DNA from: Pseudomonas bananamidigenes
Lineage (GTDB): Bacteria > Pseudomonadota > Gammaproteobacteria > Pseudomonadales > Pseudomonadaceae
DNA length: 64,000 nt
Direction: 5' to 3'
Assembly (NCBI RefSeq): GCF_001679645.1
Contig: NZ_LRUN01000029.1
Location: 31,631-95,630 of the forward strand
Positions within the stretch are counted from its first letter, which is position 1, and each line of letters starts with the position of its first letter. Under the pieces are notes generated by a model. That model worked only from the letters and a program-made list of their open reading frames with translations, was not told the origin of the DNA and made no database searches. This document shows positions 61,043 to 64,000 of the stretch, piece after piece. Both the position numbers and the translations under genes were made by a program.

Positions 61043-63130
61043 ATGCCCATGCTCATCGGTAGTTATTCCTTCACCCTGGTTTTCATTTCGCTGAGTGTGG
61101 CGATCCTGGCTTCATACACCGCGCTCGACCTGACCGGGCGCATCGCCACTGCCAGGGGCCGCGCCGTGCATTTGTGGACGGCCGGTGGCGCGTTTGCCAT
61201 GGGGGTCGGCGTCTGGTCGATGCACTTCATCGGCATGCTGGCTTTCAAGCTGCCGATCAGCCTGGGGTATGACATTGCGCTCACAGCGCTTTCGCTGTTG
61301 ATCGCCGTACTGTCCTGCGGCTTCGCCCTGTGGCTGGTCAGCCAGCCGAAACTGCCGGTGTGGCAACTGGCCTTTGGCGCCCTGATCATGGGCGCCGGCA
61401 TCAGTGCCATGCATTACACCGGCATGGCCGCGATGCGCATGCAACCAGGCATCGATTACGACCCCACTTTGTTCGGCGCCTCGCTGGCGATTGCTGTCGG
61501 TGCTTCGGCGGCGGCGTTGTGGATTGCCTTTCGCCTGCGTCAGCAATCGCCTTACGTGCGTCTGTTCCGTGCCGGTGCCGCCATCGTCATGGGGATCGCG
61601 ATTGTCGGCATGCACTACACGGGCATGGCGGCGGCGCGTTTTCCCGAGGGAAGTTTCTGCGGTGCGGCGCTCAACGGTCTGAATGGCAATGGCCTGGACA
61701 ATCTGGTGCTGATCACCACGCTGGCGGTGCTGAGCATTGCGCTGTTGACCTCGATTCTCGACGCACGCCTCGAGGCGCGTACTGCCGATCTGGCCCATTC
61801 GTTGACGGTTGCCAACCGTGAACTCACTCAACTGGCGTTGCACGACACGCTGACCGGTCTGCCCAACCGCATGCTGCTGGATGACCGGATCAATCAGGCC
61901 ATGAAAAAGGTCAACGAGCAGGGCGGCTGTTTCGCGCTGATGTTCATCGATCTGGATGGCTTCAAACCGGTGAACGATGCCTTCGGCCACCACATGGGCG
62001 ATCAGTTGCTCAAAGAGGTGGCGGTGCGTCTGCGCGAAGATTTGCGCAGCCTCGACACGCTGGCACGGATCGGTGGTGACGAATTCGTGCTGCTGGTGCG
62101 CCTGACCGAGCCCAACGATGCACTGGGGCTGGCCGCGCGTCAGGTCGGTCTGATCGCGCAGTCGTTCCGGGTGGCTGAACATGAACTGCAGATTTCCGCC
62201 AGCGTCGGCATCGCTGTGTATCCGGGCAACGGCCACAGTGCCCAGGAACTGCTGATGAACGCCGACGCGGCGATGTACCACGCCAAGGGCGGCGGCAAGA
62301 ACGGCTACAGCTTTTTTGACGCCTCGATGAACAGCAACGCACGCAAGCAACTTCAGTTGCTGCAGGACCTGCGCGCGGCGCTGGAGCACAATCAATTCTG
62401 TCTGCATTACCAACCCAAATTCCACGCGGCCGACGGGCGTCCGGTGGGGGCCGAGGCGCTGCTGCGCTGGGAGCACCCGACTCACGGCATGCTGATGCCG
62501 GACAAGTTCATCGAACTGGCGGAGAAAACCGGGCTGATCATCCCGATTGGCGAATGGGTGCTCAACGAAGCCTGTCGACAGATGCGCGAATGGTATGTGC
62601 TGGGCCACACCGACTGGCGCATCGCGGTCAACCTGTCGGCCTTGCAGTTCTGCCACGCCGGGCTGGTGCAAAGCGTGGCCAAGGCGCTGGCGACACACCA
62701 CTTGCCGGCCAACAGCCTGACGCTGGAAATCACTGAAACCACCGCCATGAGTGACGCCGACGCGAGCATGACAGTGTTGCAGGAACTGTCCGACATGGGC
62801 GTCGACCTGTCCATCGACGATTTCGGCACCGGTTATTCGAGCCTGATGTACCTCAAGCGCTTGCCGGCCAACGAACTGAAGATCGACCGTGGCTTCGTCC
62901 GCGATCTGGAGCATGACAGCGATGACGCGGCCATCGTTTCGGCGATTGTCGCGTTGGGTCAGGCGCTGGGCTTGCGCATCGTCGCCGAAGGTGTTGAAAC
63001 CGGCGTTCAGCAGGACTTTCTGACACAACTGGGTTGCGATTCGCTGCAAGGCTATCTGCTCGGCCACCCGATGCCGGCTGATCGCTTTTTGCAGGGCATT
63101 GCGCGGGACAAACCTCTGGCGGTGAGCTGA
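61043..63130 (+). CDS. MHYT-GGDEF-EAL c-di-GMP protein (MucR-like)
   Basis: A 695-residue membrane protein with seven N-terminal helices containing three MHYT-type motifs (MHFIGMLAF, MHYTGMAAM, MHYTGMAAA), a family proposed to sense oxygen, CO or NO via copper. A GGDEF domain (RIGGDEFVLL intact) and an EAL domain (GAEALLRWEHP intact) follow. It can therefore make and/or degrade c-di-GMP. P. aeruginosa MucR with the same layout supports alginate synthesis, while NbdA has a degenerate GGDEF. The start is uncertain (GTG at 61031, ATG at 61043 or 61049); 61043 is used. Confidence 0.87.
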   Translation: MPMLIGSYSFTLVFISLSVAILASYTALDLTGRIATARGRAVHLWTAGGAFAMGVGVWSMHFIGMLAFKLPISLGYDIALTALSLLIAVLSCGFALWLVSQPKLPVWQLAFGALIMGAGISAMHYTGMAAMRMQPGIDYDPTLFGASLAIAVGASAAALWIAFRLRQQSPYVRLFRAGAAIVMGIAIVGMHYTGMAAARFPEGSFCGAALNGLNGNGLDNLVLITTLAVLSIALLTSILDARLEARTADLAHSLTVANRELTQLALHDTLTGLPNRMLLDDRINQAMKKVNEQGGCFALMFIDLDGFKPVNDAFGHHMGDQLLKEVAVRLREDLRSLDTLARIGGDEFVLLVRLTEPNDALGLAARQVGLIAQSFRVAEHELQISASVGIAVYPGNGHSAQELLMNADAAMYHAKGGGKNGYSFFDASMNSNARKQLQLLQDLRAALEHNQFCLHYQPKFHAADGRPVGAEALLRWEHPTHGMLMPDKFIELAEKTGLIIPIGEWVLNEACRQMREWYVLGHTDWRIAVNLSALQFCHAGLVQSVAKALATHHLPANSLTLEITETTAMSDADASMTVLQELSDMGVDLSIDDFGTGYSSLMYLKRLPANELKIDRGFVRDLEHDSDDAAIVSAIVALGQALGLRIVAEGVETGVQQDFLTQLGCDSLQGYLLGHPMPADRFLQGIARDKPLAVS

Positions 63131-63212
63131 ACCGCTGACGCAGGCCATGCAAAACCCCGCGATGGCGGTTATTCTTGCCTCGACTGTTACGTGTGCATCG
63201 GGGGAGGCCAGC

Positions 63213-63959
63213 ATGGATAAAGTCATTGTGATCACCGGTGGCGGTCGCGGAATCGGGGCCGCCACGGCGCTGTTGGCTGCCGAGCAAGGCTATCGGATCT
63301 GCATCAATTACCAGACGGACGAACAGGCTGCCCACCATGTGCTTGACCAGGTACGCGAGCGTGGCGCCACCGCCATCGCCGTCCGTGCCGACGTCAGTAT
63401 CGAGGACGAGGTGATCGGCCTGTTTCAACGAGTCGACACGGAGCTGGGTCGGGTGACCGCGCTGGTGAACAATGCCGGCACCGTCGGTCATAAATCCCGG
63501 GTCGAGGAAATGTCGGAGTTCCGCATCCTCAAAATCATGAAAACCAACGTTCTGGCACCGATCCTCTGCGCCAAGCACGCGATCCTGCGCATGTCGCCCA
63601 AACATGGCGGGCAGGGTGGCAGCATCGTCAACGTCTCCTCGGTCGCTGCGCGGCTGGGCTCGCCCAACGAGTACGTCGATTACGCCGCGTCAAAAGGCGC
63701 ACTCGACACCTTCACCATCGGTCTGTCCAAGGAAGTGGCGGGCGAGGGTATTCGGGTCAATGCGGTGCGTCCTGGCTACATCTACACCGACTTCCACGCG
63801 TTGAGCGGCGATCCGGACCGGGTCAGCAAGCTGGAGTCGGCAATTCCGATGGCGCGGGGCGGGCGGCCGGATGAAGTGGCGGAGGCGATTGTCTGGCTGC
63901 TGTCGGACAAGGCTTCGTATGCCACCGGGACTTTTGTCGATCTCGGTGGCGGTCGCTAA
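63213..63959 (+). CDS. Short-chain dehydrogenase/reductase
   Basis: A 248-residue classical SDR enzyme: TGGGRGIG nucleotide motif (residues 8-15), NNAG motif, catalytic Ser in NVSSVAA and YAASK (Tyr-x-x-x-Lys) motif, plus RPGYIYTDFHALSG. It reduces or oxidises an unknown carbonyl or alcohol with NAD(P)H. The ATG at 63213 has GGGAGG upstream; the frame is open earlier but without signals. Confidence 0.88.
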   Translation: MDKVIVITGGGRGIGAATALLAAEQGYRICINYQTDEQAAHHVLDQVRERGATAIAVRADVSIEDEVIGLFQRVDTELGRVTALVNNAGTVGHKSRVEEMSEFRILKIMKTNVLAPILCAKHAILRMSPKHGGQGGSIVNVSSVAARLGSPNEYVDYAASKGALDTFTIGLSKEVAGEGIRVNAVRPGYIYTDFHALSGDPDRVSKLESAIPMARGGRPDEVAEAIVWLLSDKASYATGTFVDLGGGR

Positions 63960-63977
63960 CGCCTGAAAGTTTTGTGT

Positions 63978-64000
63978 GATCGTTCCCACGCGGAGCGTGG
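63978..64000. repeat. GATCGTTCCCACGC palindromic repeat, cut by the window end
   Basis: The left arm and centre (GGA) are complete, and the right arm stops after GCGTGG at the window edge. Confidence 0.75.

Overview
The window looks like the chromosome of a Pseudomonas of the P. fluorescens group. The protein families, gene order (pdt/exbB2 locus, orphan ccoN4 with a sulfite reductase, muxABC-opmB), high GC content and typical Pseudomonas REPIN and GATCGTTCCCACGC repeats all fit. This is recognition from memory, not a database search.

Bases 1 to about 20,750 are the late half of a prophage. It combines an HK97/lambda-type head (terminase, portal, S49 protease, capsid, connectors) with a Mu-type contractile tail (terminator, sheath, tube, frameshifted tail chaperone, tape measure, gpN, gpP, spike, gp46, gp47, gp48, fibre, fibre chaperone), followed by a SleB-type endolysin and nested Rz/Rz1 spanins. 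A secreted moron-like gene with its own terminator sits between head-tail genes. At the right end a leftward pair (coiled-coil protein, then an HMCES/YedK-type DNA-protein crosslinking protein) lies behind a LexA box. The prophage abuts the 3' end of a leftward tRNA-Ser(UGA), the probable attachment site. Integrase, repressor and replication genes are not in the window.

From 20.9 to 29.5 kb are chromosomal genes: a BI-1/YccA protein, a small lipoprotein, a divergent Lrp-type regulator and EamA exporter, a FUSC protein with a probable CTG start, a GapN-like aldehyde dehydrogenase, and a three-gene set (cytochrome c lipoprotein, Tat-exported FAD oxidase, Tat-exported PLP enzyme) that looks like a periplasmic oxidation module.

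From 29.7 to 40.0 kb is a long rightward locus resembling P. aeruginosa PA0691-PA0701: a Phd/transposase-N-terminal fusion (PhdA-like), a TpsB transporter, an ExbB fused to periplasmic DUF2341 and LamG domains, ExbD, a TonB-like protein, a porin, a periplasmic coiled-coil protein, a YbjN protein, a PpiC isomerase and a LysR regulator. No TpsA substrate is present. A Pho-box-like sequence precedes it.

From 40 to 45 kb are an acyltransferase, an orphan CcoN oxidase subunit with a small membrane protein, and a siroheme nitrite/sulfite reductase with its DUF934 partner. From 45.2 to 48.4 kb lies an AT-richer leftward island with DarA-like and DarB-like dialkylresorcinol enzymes and an O-methyltransferase, a probable horizontally acquired natural-product mini-cluster. 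Then come membrane and lipoprotein genes, a YCII protein, thiol peroxidase, the muxABC-opmB efflux operon (with a CpxR-like box upstream), an MHYT-GGDEF-EAL c-di-GMP protein and a short-chain dehydrogenase.
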